Shown here: positions 11,114-22,778 of the stretch, one piece after another
Layout: every line of letters begins with the position of its first letter
How positions within the stretch are numbered: the stretch's first letter is position 1
NCBI GenBank assembly: GCA_015179125.1
Contig: WHVA01000045.1
Coordinates: 62,001-126,000, forward strand
DNA: 64,000 bases
Direction of reading: 5' to 3'
From: Gautieria morchelliformis
Lineage: Eukaryota; Basidiomycota; Agaricomycetes; Gomphales; Gomphaceae
Made by a program: the position numbers and the translations under genes
The notes under the pieces: generated by a model
Told to the model about the DNA's origin: nothing
The model's input: only the letters and a program-made list of their open reading frames with translations
Database searches by the model: none

Positions 11114-14100
11114 ATGGCGACTATCAACACCCAGTTCCGCAACTTCAAGGAACCCACCAAGGATCAGCTGTTGCGCAACTACTTCTCTCTCCCTCCTCTA
11201 CCCACTCTAGACACTTCAGGCTCAGAGAAAGATGGATCCCTTCCCGTGGACAGAGTTGAAATTAATGCGGTGTGTAGATTCGGATTCTTCATTAGAACCG
11301 TGCTCAACGACATATTGCCCTAGGTCCTCAGCCTTGCAGATGGCCAAGAGGACTCATACGCAAGTAGTTGCTCTTAATCGTAACTCTGTTAATCGCTAAG
11401 TCTTTGCGCATTGTAGGCTGGAAAGCTATACTTGCTGCCCCCTTACTTGGCCTTCACTTCTCATGACCGGAAATCTGTGCGGTTCACGGTCCCTCTCTGT
11501 GTAATTAGGCGTGTGGAGAGACTGAACTCGCGGACTGGAGTTTTCGCACTGAGCTTACTAGTCTGGCATGGGATGAAAATTGTACGCTCCTTCCCCGTCG
11601 TTCCTTTGTTCCAGCTGACTTGGGAAACAGATTGTCCAATTAATGGGCTTGAGGCCAACCGCGGACCTATTTTGCGCATACTTGCGCGATGCGCTTAAAA
11701 AAGAGCTTCAGCGTGGCCAAATGAAAGCGATGAAATCTTTCGTACGAACCTGTTATTCAGAATATCTGATCCCGGCATCGTCTCACGTGGCTGACAATGA
11801 ACGAGAAGACGGCAGTCTCATTCCAGAGGATGGCCCTTCGCCCATGGGGGAGAAAACTTTCTTGGGAGGGTTGGGTCTCAAGTTCAAGTTTCCCGGAGAC
11901 GCTAAGAAGTGGGTCTCATATTACTTGCTTAATGGTCGTCCATCTACAAGTTCTATGATTCTTCTAGACTCCGGGAAGCTTCAAAGACAAAGCTTTGGGC
12001 AAATTACCTCCGGTGTTCGTGCGCCTTCTGACCATGCTTTGTATGTTTTGACAACTCGCACGTTCAGCGCACGGTCGTAATCTCACCCTCCTGCGGTACC
12101 CGCAATGTACACGACTAGTCCAGGTAGGTTTGCCGAACCGCTTGCGTGGTGAAATCTGGGAAACCCTGTCTGGCTCCTTGTATCTGCGGTTCGCCAACCC
12201 TGGTCTTTACGAGCAAGTTCTGAAGGACAACGCTGGTCGCACAAGCACAAGTACGGAGGAGATTGAGAAAGATCTTAATCGAAGTCTCCCTGAGTATGCT
12301 GCATATCAATCAGATGAGGGCATTTCGACCTTGAGACGAGTGCTCACAGCTTATTCTTTCAAAAACCCTGAGCTTGGTTATTGTCAAGTGAGACAACTTG
12401 ATGTAGGCAGTACAATACGCTCAATATGCTTGATATGCTTTCTAGGCCATGAATATTTTGACTGCCGCACTCCTCATGTAAGTCTCGTTTTCATGCATGT
12501 GTTCTATGAAGGCATCCGTTATACAGATATATGTCTGAAGAACAAGCCTTCTGGCTGCTTGAGGTACTATGTGACCGCCTTCTTCCCGGGTACTATAGGT
12601 GGGCATTGATTGATTTCTCTCGCATCATCCATATTGAAATGCCACTTTAGCCCGTCAATGCATGGTACGCTTCTGGACCAGCGTGTCTTTGAGTCCTTAG
12701 TGCACAAGTGTCTCCCCATCATCCACGACCACTTCCAAGATGTGGATGTTCAGCTCAGCGTGGCATCATTACCATGGTTTTTGAGCTTGTATATCAATAG
12801 CATGCCCTTGATTTTTGCATTCCGAATTGTGGACTGCTTCTTTTGTATGGGTCCCAAAGTGTTGTTTCAAGTCGGGTATGCAATGAACTTGTCTGAACAT
12901 TTGCTTTGATTGACACACTTCTTGCCAGACTTGGTAACTACCTTCGTGATTTCCCGGACATGCCGCTGAACCATTGGGTGCATCCATTTAGCTATCCTTA
13001 AGATCAATGGGGAGGCCTTGCTTCAGATTCAAGATGATGGCGGGTTCATCAAGTAAGTGACTGTTTTTCTGATAGTATAAGGTTGACCATGTTGTTAGTC
13101 TGATGAGAGACTACTTTACTTCTCTTGGGGATTCAGCTCACCCGCGCTCCTCGGATCCGAGAACACGTGCTATTACACGTTTCCAGGAGTTACTACTTGT
13201 CGCTTTCCGCGAGTTTTCCGTTATTACAGAGGAGACCATCCTTTCCGAACGTCAACGGTTCCGTTCTGAAATCATCCATGGTATAGAGTCGTTCTCCAAG
13301 CGATCAGCGGTTCGCAATCTTAGAACTTTGGGCCGCTTTGACAAAGAGCAGGCGGGCAAAGTCTATGACGCTCTTTATAATGCAATTTACGTCGAGCCGC
13401 CCCCTGCTACGGCACTCCCCCCCATCACCTCTGGCGATGAACCTGTGGAAAGACATGAGACCAGAATTGGCTTAAAGACTTTCCGAGTGTTCCTAAGCGA
13501 GATAGCTACGTGGGCCAGGGACGAGACAATTGTCTCGAATGGATTTCAGGTCCATCGTTTCGCCTTTTCGATCTTTCTCCTCTGATCCCTGCCTGCAGGA
13601 ACGAGTAGATCGTGAAGTCGCAGAGCACGAACTTATTGATCGTCTCTTTTATTTTTGGGATTTCTCTAATCGTGGTGCCTTATCATTCCAAGTGTGTCTG
13701 TTTTTCTCTCATTAACCTTTTCTAACCTATACGCTGGATCCTAGGACATTGTCACCGGTCTTGACGTTATTATCTTCAGTGATCTTATGGAAGCCATAGA
13801 ATGGTTTTTTAGCCTACATGACAAAAACAAAGACGGATTTTTGACAAAGGACGAAGTTCTACAACTTTCGGAATCCTTATTGGTAGGCCCACCTGACGCT
13901 CTTCGTGACGATTAACGATGACATGCCCACTAGTTTATATTTCGATATGAGGTTGGCGACGCATACCTCGGTGCAGTCAGTCGGTTTATGACAAATGCGT
14001 TTGAGTATGGAGATGAGATGCTTCACCAATCATCGAACCCAGATGAAAAGCTCCAGGAGGCTCCCCAGATCGGTAGCAACCAGCCTTACCTCAACCTTGC

Positions 14101-14890
14101 CACGTTAGTCTTTATCCATTTTGGTGCCATTCTTTGCGTATATTTAAACCTCTCAGGTTCCGCATGGTCGTGCTGGCGGATGAGCTTCTAGAATCATTTT
14201 TTGAGACTGATCTAGCAGCCTCGTTCCACTTTGACCCGCTACCAGATCCTCAGACACAGCAGGGGAAAGGCGGCTTCCTCGGTGGCCTGCTTTCTACATT
14301 TGTAACGGATGATAGCAAAAAGATGTTCAACAAGTTCTCTGATGAGGTTGGTAAAACTATTGGAAAACATCAGGTTGGTCGCCAGTTCTCAGATCACCTG
14401 GCGACAGTCTTATGGTCTCTGGCCAGGTTGTCCATCGACCATCGATCGGCAAAACCAAGGCACTTCAGGAACCAAAGGCGTGGGAGTCACTATTGTCTCC
14501 ATCCCAGAAAAGTGTAGCTGTGTCGGCCTCGACGCCATCACTACGGACATCATCCTCAACAGCCTCGCTTGCCACTGTGACATCTGAAAGCAGTTTATCT
14601 TCTGCCAAAGTGCCCCATCTACTGCAGGCAGCGACAGCAGCGACACGAGAGCGACGAGCATTCGCCATTGACGAGGCAAAGGATGACGATGAGGCGGATG
14701 GTGACGATGCCGGCGCCGAGGATGATGCAGGAGTCATGGACGAGGTATTTCCTGCCCTCCTAAGCGCTACATGTTATACTTATTTCTTGTCGCCAAGGTG
14801 GATGCATTCCTGCAGGCGCATGATTCTGGGCTCACAGAAGCGGACCAAGAGGCGGCCAAGGAGCTACTAACGGCTTCGCCAATGAAATGA
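11114..14890 (+). CDS. GRAM-TBC-EF-hand Rab GTPase-activating protein (TBC1D9/Gyp2-like)
   Basis: Multi-exon gene starting MATINTQFRNF. A GRAM domain is coded at about 11415-11700 (LLPPYLAFTSHDRKS, then VRRVERLNSRTGVFA-like sequence). A second segment (SEYLIP, then LKFKFPGDAKK) leads to the TBC domain from about 12125 (VGLPNRLRGEIWETLSG). TBC catalytic fingers are visible: IEKDLNR (the IxxDxxR arginine finger) near 12263 and GYCQ (the glutamine finger) near 12378. A C-terminal part contains one EF-hand loop, DKNKDGFLTKDE, near 13822-13857, and the terminal about 150 residues are acidic and Ser-rich. Stop TGA at 14888-14890. About ten introns of around 50 bp interrupt it. GRAM-TBC-EF-hand order is that of TBC1D8/9 and yeast Gyp2/Mdr1, which stimulate Rab GTP hydrolysis in membrane traffic. 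The Rab partner cannot be read from sequence. Confidence 0.88.
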
Positions 14891-15581
14891 CGCAGACTTC
14901 GGGCTCTGCAACTCGCAGCACCGCCCTCTAATTGGGGATCATACGCGAATTGTATCATCGACCATCCGTGCATTGTAACAATACAGTCATCTCAAATTTG
15001 TCCGGACTTTGTAAAAACGTGCTGATTAGGTACATACTTAAGCGATATGTCGATCGATTACCGATCGAAAACGTGGCAATAATATTCGCGTGCCTAGAGA
15101 GCGCCGGTCCGGCTGTGAGGAGATCCAACAATCCGCGTCATTGCCAATCGACTGTTGTTTATTATTGGTTATGCAATGTTTTGCATTTCTTTTACTTGGC
15201 GCACGACTCGACGACCCGACGACATGCTAAAGATTACTCCACCCATGGCTAACCAGTTTGTGCCCCCCATTAGGTACACCTTGGGGGCCTGCTGTTGACC
15301 TGCCTCAGTGCCTGTCGGGAATCGGGATCTAGCGGTCTTTACACAACACCTAGCCACCGCATGCGCTGGTATCACCACCCATGACACTCGGAAAGGGTAA
15401 GAAACAGATTGCTGATGCGCTCAAAAATCACAACTTACGAAACATATCATAATGCATACTACCATCAGAACTTTCAGGCCGAGTCAGCGATCAGAATGAT
15501 CAAATCCATCCTTGTTAAATAACCATAAGTACATTATAGTACGCATCTAGTTTAAGGGCGCATTAGTACAGGCGATCTAGG
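14891..15581. other. intergenic, no gene seen
   Basis: About 0.7 kb between the convergent TBC and P450 genes. Only short, unsupported frames occur on both strands. No repeat or RNA gene was recognised. Confidence 0.6.
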
Positions 15582-17916
15582 CTACGCCCTCTCTGGTCGA
15601 CGGGTGAATGTCAATTTTAAGTCTGTCGGTGTCAGTGACGCCCCCATCCAAAACCTGAGGAGGGCACCCCTCTGCTTCTCAAACGGCAGGTCCACCAGGT
15701 GAGGGGGCAACGACACCTGATAAGCCCGGATAATATGCGCTAGGATGCATAGGCTTTGTACTTGGCCAGTACGCTGTCCAATGCAAGCTCTTCCGCCTAC
15801 AGAGAACGCCAGAAATGCTTCTCGGGGCCACCGATATTCGGCTGTGTCAATAAACCGTTCCGGACGGAATTCATCCGCATCCTCGCCCCAGTATGCCCCT
15901 GAAGGTTGGTGTGTAAGGATACAGGACAAAATCGCTCGAAAGCAGCTTTGGGGGACTCACTGTTGTGATGCGTCGCCATAATATCCAAGACCTGGGTTCA
16001 AATATCAAAATAACTATTTTTTTTTTGCACGAAACATGCGTAGCGACTGACCACAAGACCGCCCTTTGGGACTGCGATTGATGTATGCTTACTTCCCGGT
16101 CCGGCATCAAAACGTGCTCTCGAGTGGAGAACCGCCTCCTTTAGTGCCACTTTGGGCAGGCGAGGAGCCATTGGAAACAGCCGCAGGCTCTCGCGGAACA
16201 CCGCCTGCGTGTACACCTTTCATCAAACCATCAGCTTACCGGCTTCCGAAGACCTTGCGAAGCCACTCACAAGTTGCGAAAAATCTTCAAATGACTGAAG
16301 ACGGATCAGCGAAACACTCCGAGTGTACTGACGAGTTACTCACGTCTTCCGCTAGGAGAACGCGCTGTTCATCAGGCCACAGAGTCCGAACTTCTTCGAA
16401 AACTTTCGCCTGGACGTCAGGGTAAAGTGCTAGATGGCCTAGAATGAACGCAAGAGTATGTGCGGTGGTTTCTATAAAGCACAGGTCTTAGCTCGGTCAA
16501 GATGAGAGAGGAGATTGCGGACCATGGCCAGCAACCAGGAATATCTTTTTAAGTCCGTTGAACGAGTTGTCAGTTGAACCTCAACAGAGCAGAGTAAGTA
16601 AGAAGACGAACAAACATGTTCGACACAAGCTCCTCGTCAGTCAGACGTTTCCCCGGATCGACTTCAACGGCATTAGACTCCACTAACCGCCTTAAGAGGT
16701 CGTTGTGGGGGGTTTCATCCTTTTTCGTGGCGAGATTTGCATCGCTTAGGGTTGCCCGTGATACAGTTATCAATCCGCGGAGATGATCTTCCAGCTCCCG
16801 ATACGCCAGGTCCATGTGCGAGAGGAACCGTTTCAAGGGGGGGATCGGCAGTTTGCGAGCCCATGCTGGTGTAGCCCAACGGAAGACTATCTGTTCACAC
16901 GCAGTACGCAAGGCTTCGCCAAATTGTAGCTGGTAGCCTGGGGGGAGGATAGCAGTGGTGTCTTTTCCATAGGGAATGCGTAGACCAAAGGTCGAGGCCG
17001 AAGTGCTAGCCTGTGGTATGTGATCAGAGTATATGCGGTGATACATCAATACAGAACTACCAGGGTGATCTGGAAAATATAAAGGTAAACGTGAATGTAA
17101 GATGAAACCCGGAAAAGACCTGCTTACCTTTTTTAAGAATTCAGTGACATCAAAGGGACCAAAGGGACAGACGGATTCGAGCTGAGATAGAGCTTGATTC
17201 GAGGATTTACACGTCTCTTTCCACGCTAGCACAACGTTGCCCTGGAATTAATTGAGCAGCTAGCCCTTAAACATGTGGGCGAAGGCTAACCTCGTTAAAA
17301 GCGGCACGCGAAATATCTTTCTGTCTTTTCCAGGTAGGACCATCGGATCCTACATCACGTGTCAGGCTAGCAGTGTGAATCAGACGCGGCTCACGCACCT
17401 ATTATATTGGTCCCGTATACATGCAGGACCGCGTATGTTTGCGGGTCTTTCTGAAACGTTCCCGATCTGTCGGTCATGACAGTTTTGATTACTTCCGGGT
17501 CAGCGACAAAAACTATGGTGCGCGGAGTAGCAAGAGAAACTGCTGGTAAGAGGAAACTGCCGGCTTTGGCGTATGGTTCATATTTCGCGTTCACGGTACC
17601 GATTTTGCCGCGCTGTGGATTTGGCCACAAGAAACCCAAGTGATGTGAGGGATCAACGGCAATGAAGGAGCATCCAGGTCTGCGAATGGAAATGCATGGT
17701 CAGAGGGGAGCCACCAGCAGCGGGCCAGACAAGGTGAGCTGTCGGAGAAGTGTATGGGAGAGAGGGATACGTAAGAACGTACCCTGAACTTCGATATGTC
17801 ATAAAACGGGTCCACACGACGCGGAGAACTAGTCCAAAGGTGAGGAGGCCCCAAAGCGCAGCGAGTGCCACAGAAACTGACATGACAGAAGGATGGTTGG
17901 AAAACGAGCTAGCCAC
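15582..17916 (-). CDS. cytochrome P450 monooxygenase
   Basis: Microsomal class II P450. Met at 17916, or 17883, opens a membrane anchor (VALAALWGLLTFGLVLRVVW) and a short cytosolic linker. Conserved parts follow in order. The B-region is DPEVIKTVMTDR (about 17460-17495). The I-helix reads VAGH/ETTAH across an intron near 16475-16525. The K-helix is FRESLRLFP (about 16180-16210), with the Glu-Arg pair. The PERF-type FRPERF is near 15860, and the heme loop FSVGGRACIGQR (about 15775-15810) carries the Cys thiolate. It has at least seven short introns and ends at 15582. Substrate and CYP family are not assignable by eye. Basidiomycete genomes carry many such genes for secondary metabolism and xenobiotic oxidation. 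All the hallmark residues I looked for are present, so it looks functional. Confidence 0.88.
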
Positions 17917-19478
17917 AAGTTATATATAATCCAGGATCGAGATGAGAGCTCCAATAAAACGGCGAGTTCGCGTAAAAAACCTTAACATTAATGTGGATCT
18001 CCGAGCACGAGTACGACATGCGGTGTGCCTATTTTACACCGCCAGCCGCCACCTGCGCGGTAAAACGGCTGTAGAACGTGCGTGTAAATCTCATCAGACA
18101 GATCTGCGTTGTGGCAAGCCTCGCGGTCTAGCTTGGTATGTACCATATTATATGGAAGTGCCACTCGCGCCTCGAAGCCTCGATATTACGTTAGGGACGC
18201 TCCCGACCGTATAAAGACCCCATGAGCTTGCGGAGATGTTTGACCGAGAGGTGGACGTTCATAGTTTAAGCTAAGCGCCGATTTACTAGTGCATGACGCG
18301 CATGTCTCAGCGCCTCATGCGCAAGCTGTTTTTTTTTCATACTTACAGGTTGCATCATTTCATGGCAAGCAGTTACATCTCAATGACATAGCTTGGAAGG
18401 CACATAGGTTATTCGAGGCGACCGGCAAAACAACGTGTCGATTAAGCATCGCCCAATCTGCTTCGGTACCCTACAAAGCGCAGATTGCCGCAATATGCCT
18501 CGATAACCCTACTTGCGGTTTAAATCAGATAATCAACGAAGTACCTGCCCGCTTACACCTCTCCGCCTTCATGAACCGTCCGCTGTTGGGCACCACCTCG
18601 TACTTGCAGTGTTAGCAATGCATGTCTTTTAACCACTGCCCTCCCAGTGCCCGCTCCCTTGTACTTTCGTATCTTACGGTGCTCCGGCATCAAACACTAC
18701 TGTCGCGACGCGACGTCTTCAAGCCTACTGCGCAGCGCTTCGCCGAGTGGATTACTAGCGAAAATATCTGCACGCCGCACATGCAAGGTTGCGTCACTTA
18801 TCAGTTCTGATGTCGTGCCGATGGCCTGTGTCGCAAGTGCATAACAGGGATGGCTTGGTGTCCACGATCACCCTAGCGATCCAATGGGACGTCTGATCCC
18901 GGTCTTTCCGGTTGTGCCCGTACTATATATTCCACGGGTACCGTGACCTAATACCAAGGAAGGGCCTATCAGTAATCAATTATTCTGCCCTCACCAGGTG
19001 AATCAGGCCTACATGCATACTTATCACGCGGCCAAGAGCTAGAGTAATCTCTGTTAGCTTCCGGTGCAAATTTCAGTAAAACAAAGTGATGGATACTGAT
19101 TTGCTACGTCTCTGCCACGTGCCACACACGGCCACACCAATGTTGGAAAGGAAGTCATCTTCTCAGGCCACAATGCCTAGACAAGCTAGCAGTTGAGCCA
19201 AGATTTCAGAAGGAGTGTGCATTTGTAAATCATTTTTGAAGCCCCAACATCCAGCTCCAAGTCACGTCACCTGGTGGATTTTTTCCAAAGGGTGTGTGGC
19301 CCGCGTTCAAAACTGGCGAGTCGTTTGGGGACATGAAGACACCAAGTCTACTGAGTGAAATTCTTGCCATAATGTGACAACGAATCCGTTATAATCCCTG
19401 CATAGAACAAACTTTCTCGGGTCCCACAGCGGAGTGGCAAACCTGCGTGACGAGCGTGACCTCGGAATCTGTGCCTGT
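17917..19478. other. intergenic, no supported gene
   Basis: About 1.5 kb between the divergent P450 and EngB-type genes. An open frame of 108 codons at 18289-18615 (+) has no recognisable motif and no visible splice partners, so I did not call it. The distal part near 19320-19478 probably contains the promoter of the GTPase gene and perhaps an untranslated or additional 5' exon. Confidence 0.5.
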
Positions 19479-20431
19479 ATGAAGAGCAGAGGCGTACCAT
19501 CTCTCGAGCCGCTCCATCGTCTTCAAACCTATGTTCGGGGTGTGGATATTGCTAAAAAGGTGTTCACGGGTAATGCATCAGCGGTGCAATTTCTAGCATC
19601 TGCTCCCACGATTGATTCCATACCCAACTTTGGCGGAACTCCAGAGGTGAATTCGATGCACCCAACTCTTCTGATGCTCATACACTAAAAGGTACAGCAC
19701 CGCAGGTCATACTTGTCGGTACGTCTGAGAATAAACAATAGCATGTGTCGATCATCTTGCTGAAGAGTGCAGGCAGGGCAAACGTCGGCAAAAGCTCCCT
19801 GATAAATTACATTTGTATGAGAAAAGGTCTAGCCGTTACAAGCAGAACGCCGGTACGCTTCTCACTGTTCACCGTATTGTTCCTTCTTACGATACGTCAG
19901 CTTTCAGGGACGAACACAAGCACTTAATTTTTTTTGTGCAAGGAGAGTGAATGGAGGCGGTCTCGCCAGTATGCTTGTCGACGCACCTGGATACGGGGCT
20001 CGCGGTCGCCCAGAATGGGGTGAACTTTTCGATCACTATATCCGGAATCGGCGAGAGTAGGCTCCTTCGCCTTCAATATTTTGCTACACCGCTGAGTACG
20101 AGTCTTTGAGACCAGGCTCCGTCGTGTTTACATCCTCATAAACTCAGAGCACGGGGTCACAGCGGACGACAAACTTATGCTCCAGTTTTTAGAACGAGAA
20201 TCTCGGCTAAGAACGTTCACAGTACAGCCTGTTCTCACCAAGCTCGACAAAGTGCCACGTCCGATGCTCTCAAAGGTCGTGCAGGCGCACCAACGAGCCA
20301 TATCAGAAGCCTCATCCAAGTGCTTGCCCACCATCCAGAGTGCAGTGGGGAGACGTCAAATGGGAGCGTTAGAGTTGCGACATTCCATTCTTCAAGCATG
20401 TGGTTGGACTCCTCAACTAAAACCTATATGA
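19479..20431 (+). CDS. EngB/YihA-type GTPase, probably mitochondrial ribosome assembly
   Basis: Split by about four introns. The start used is the in-frame ATG at 19479; the frame is open further upstream without another ATG, so a 5' exon may be missing. The segment SAVQFLASAPTIDSIPNFGG precedes the G domain, as in EngB proteins. G1 is GRANVGKSS, spliced across an intron that ends near 19770. G2/switch is SRTP, then GRTQALNFF after an intron ending near 19908. G3 is DAPGYG (about 19980-20000) and G4 is TKLD (about 20236-20250). The C-terminus (LRHSILQACGW) also fits the family. EngB binds GTP and helps large-subunit assembly in bacteria; eukaryotic homologues act in organelles. The N-terminus is too uncertain to judge a targeting peptide. 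It ends before a poly-A-rich stretch near 20440-20470. Confidence 0.82.
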
Positions 20432-20589
20432 CGCCCTAATTTGAAAAGAAAAAGGAAAAAAAAAAAAAAGTTAAGATTTCGTTTGTTTGTTTCAGTGACC
20501 ACAGCATGCTACAAGACACGGGAAGTTACAGATAGAGCCGAAGCAGACTAATACAGAAAGACCAACGGAGAATAAGAAAAATCAGACGG

Positions 20590-21716
20590 TTACTGGATTC
20601 TATAAGCCTTTCTAATGTTCTCCATTCGTTCGGCTAGCCCGCGACTGTCCTCATCCTGGAAATTAGCTCCTCTTTGATGATTCAAACTCGAGAACGATGG
20701 TGTAGGCTCGTAGATGACTTTTACAGTCTGGGTTCCGTCAGAGCTCCGACCCCCTAATCTTGTTGAGTTCGGCGCATTTAGATGGGGGGAAGCAGACGCA
20801 GAGCTACCTTGGGAGCGTTTCCCGTTAATAGAGCTATGGTGTCGTTTGGGTTGTGGTGATGTTGATGTTCCGGTATACGAATCGGGTAAGGTGACACCCA
20901 AGCGACTGGGGGGAGATAGAGAGGTATTGAGCGCTTGAGAAGGCCGAATTCTGCACTGTCGATGATAACCTGAGGAAGAGGGAGATGATGGGCCTGCCCC
21001 CTGATGGCCTTCCTCTTCCCAACCATCCATCCCATCGTCCACCGCACCTTCCTCGTTATTCTCATCTTCGTTCATTACGACGACTTCCTTTCCCAACGCT
21101 CTCTGTCCTTCCTCTATGAGGCTACGAATTTTGTCACCCATCCAGTCGATCTGTCGTGCATGACTCCCTTAGCATTCTGCCGTATAACTCAAGCCTAACG
21201 CCCAACCTGATGTTCCAATCCATCCTCATCGTCTCGAATATCTTCCGGTTGGAATGATGTAAACCTCAATGGTGATGGAGCACGGACTGGAGGCCGGGAT
21301 GGCGATACGGCAGTATGTGCCATGCGACGTCGGGGTGTACGGCGTGCAACAGACTTCGGCTTCCTATGCAGTCTTGGCGCACGATTGGCTGGCTTACTCT
21401 GACGCTGGATGAAGGCCCTAAATCTTAGCCGTCCCCTAGCATTATGGTTACTTACCACATCATTCACCCACTCTTCTCTTTCATATGGCGGTGGTGGTTC
21501 CATCGGTATGGAGTCATCCTCGGCCGTCGGCTTACCTCGATCGCGCCACCTGAATAATACCAGTGTCAAACACGGAATATGCAGTAACGAAAATGAGGAG
21601 TACATGCGATAAGCCGTCATTCCCACGGCTGTACCAATGAGGGCTGCACTAAAGGCAGTGCTAATAATGGTATCAGTCAATGTCTTGCGTCTCTTCGCTG
21701 GGGGAAGACCTGACAT
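20590..21716 (-). CDS. conserved hypothetical protein with one possible membrane segment
   Basis: Start at 21716, MSGLPPAKRRKTLTDT, followed by a hydrophobic stretch (IISTAFSAALIGTAVGM) that could span a membrane. An intron lies near 21545-21610, before WRDRGK. The middle is Pro/Arg-rich (PPPPYEREEWVNDV, TPRRR). Another intron near 21195 joins to an exon giving QIDWMGDKIRSLIEEG and GKEVVVMNEDE. A long low-complexity Ser/Pro region ends ERMENIRKAYRIQ at 20590. I remember this architecture (basic KRRKTLTD head, a hydrophobic helix, then an I-E-x-G-x-x-ALGKEVVV block) from unnamed basidiomycete proteins, but no function is known to me. The exact acceptor near 21180 is unresolved. The C-terminal exon might belong to a separate small protein beginning MGDKIRSL at 21141. 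Confidence 0.55.
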
Positions 21717-21758
21717 AGTGGTAGTACACAGTGAGCAGAGCGGGAGAGAAGAAAGACT

Positions 21759-22199
21759 TTATAAGATTAAGACTTGTTGTTCAAACTCCGCGACTGAACA
21801 AGCACGGTCCGAGAGAGAGCGAGTGACAGGCGGAACCGGAGGTAGACAATAGCCATTGAACTCACCTGCGCCCACGTCATTCACATCCTCGCCACCACCC
21901 TTGTGGGATTGCGACGCGGCCTCTAGATATCTCGATGGTGTGTCGATCCATCCGTTAGTTGAAGTGGGTTGACTGGTGGCCGCGCTTGCCAAGCTGGTTG
22001 TAGGGGCCCATCCTCTCTTCCTCGAGGGCTGGACATTCTCCGATATCGATGGTGGCGGTGAAGTGCGTCTGGGCGGGGCTGGTAGCTTACGAGTGATGGT
22101 CTGTGGCGCAAGACTCTGTTGAATGCGCTCCTCCTCCTCGGCTTTAGCGGCAAACGGGTTGAAAATGGCGCTTCCGCTGCTGAAAGTAAATTTGAACAT
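21759..22199 (-). CDS. small conserved hypothetical protein
   Basis: Start MFKFTFSSGSAIFNPF at 22199. It is Pro/Ser-rich (KLPAPPRRTSPPPS) with no enzymatic motif. One intron (about 21795-21867, donor gtgagt, acceptor gttcag) joins DVNDVGA to VAEFEQQVLIL and the stop at 21759. The splice gives a clean frame, which supports a real gene of about 120 residues. It lies 42 bp upstream of the next gene on the same strand, so the two may be co-expressed. Function unknown. Confidence 0.55.
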   Translation of the reverse strand: MFKFTFSSGSAIFNPFAAKAEEEERIQQSLAPQTITRKLPAPPRRTSPPPSISENVQPSRKRGWAPTTSLASAATSQPTSTNGWIDTPSRYLEAASQSHKGGGEDVNDVGAGEFNGYCLPPVPPVTRSLSDRACSVAEFEQQVLIL

Positions 22200-22778
22200 T
22201 CCCGGGCAGCTGTGCCACTGTCCGTGAGGAACTGGAACAGAGGAGGGATCGTGGTTTGGCAGAAAAGCGCGAAGACCGGAACACGTGACTCGTTGGCCAC
22301 ATGACCCATTCTGCAGTGATCATTCTTCTGCTACGTGCACATTCAAATATTCACAGCTCTCGGCCCCTAAGTAACGCGTGAGAGATTGACCAGTTACTCA
22401 AGACAGAAGACTAAGCGCATACACGCTACAAGTGCACAGGCGTACTTACAGTAAACCCAGGTCTCGCCTCTGGAAGTTTTGCTCTATTGGTCCAGATCAA
22501 GACGCAGTGTATCACATCTTAAAAGGCCCGTCAGATGCATGAGGTGGCTTATAAACTAGCCTGTTACAGTAACATCGAGGACACCACCACTAGTTGTCTC
22601 GAGCCCATCTGCCGAAGAAAGCTCGGACGTGGGACGCCAGTGACAGTGTGGGATATCCATAATTGTCGGATTGGAAACCCAATGAGACCAAAATGCGATC
22701 CGCCGTGGCGTCAATTTTATCTCAGATGCTTTTAGTACGAATGGTCTAAAATTTGACATTCAGTCATAAGTCCAAAGA
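22200..22778. other. intergenic, nothing recognised
   Basis: About 0.6 kb between the small hypothetical gene's start and the 3' end of the transporter gene. Short frames only. Confidence 0.5.

Noticed and set aside
18289-18615. A 108-codon plus-strand frame
   Set aside because: No motif, no neighbouring exons with matching splice phase, and codon use looks random.
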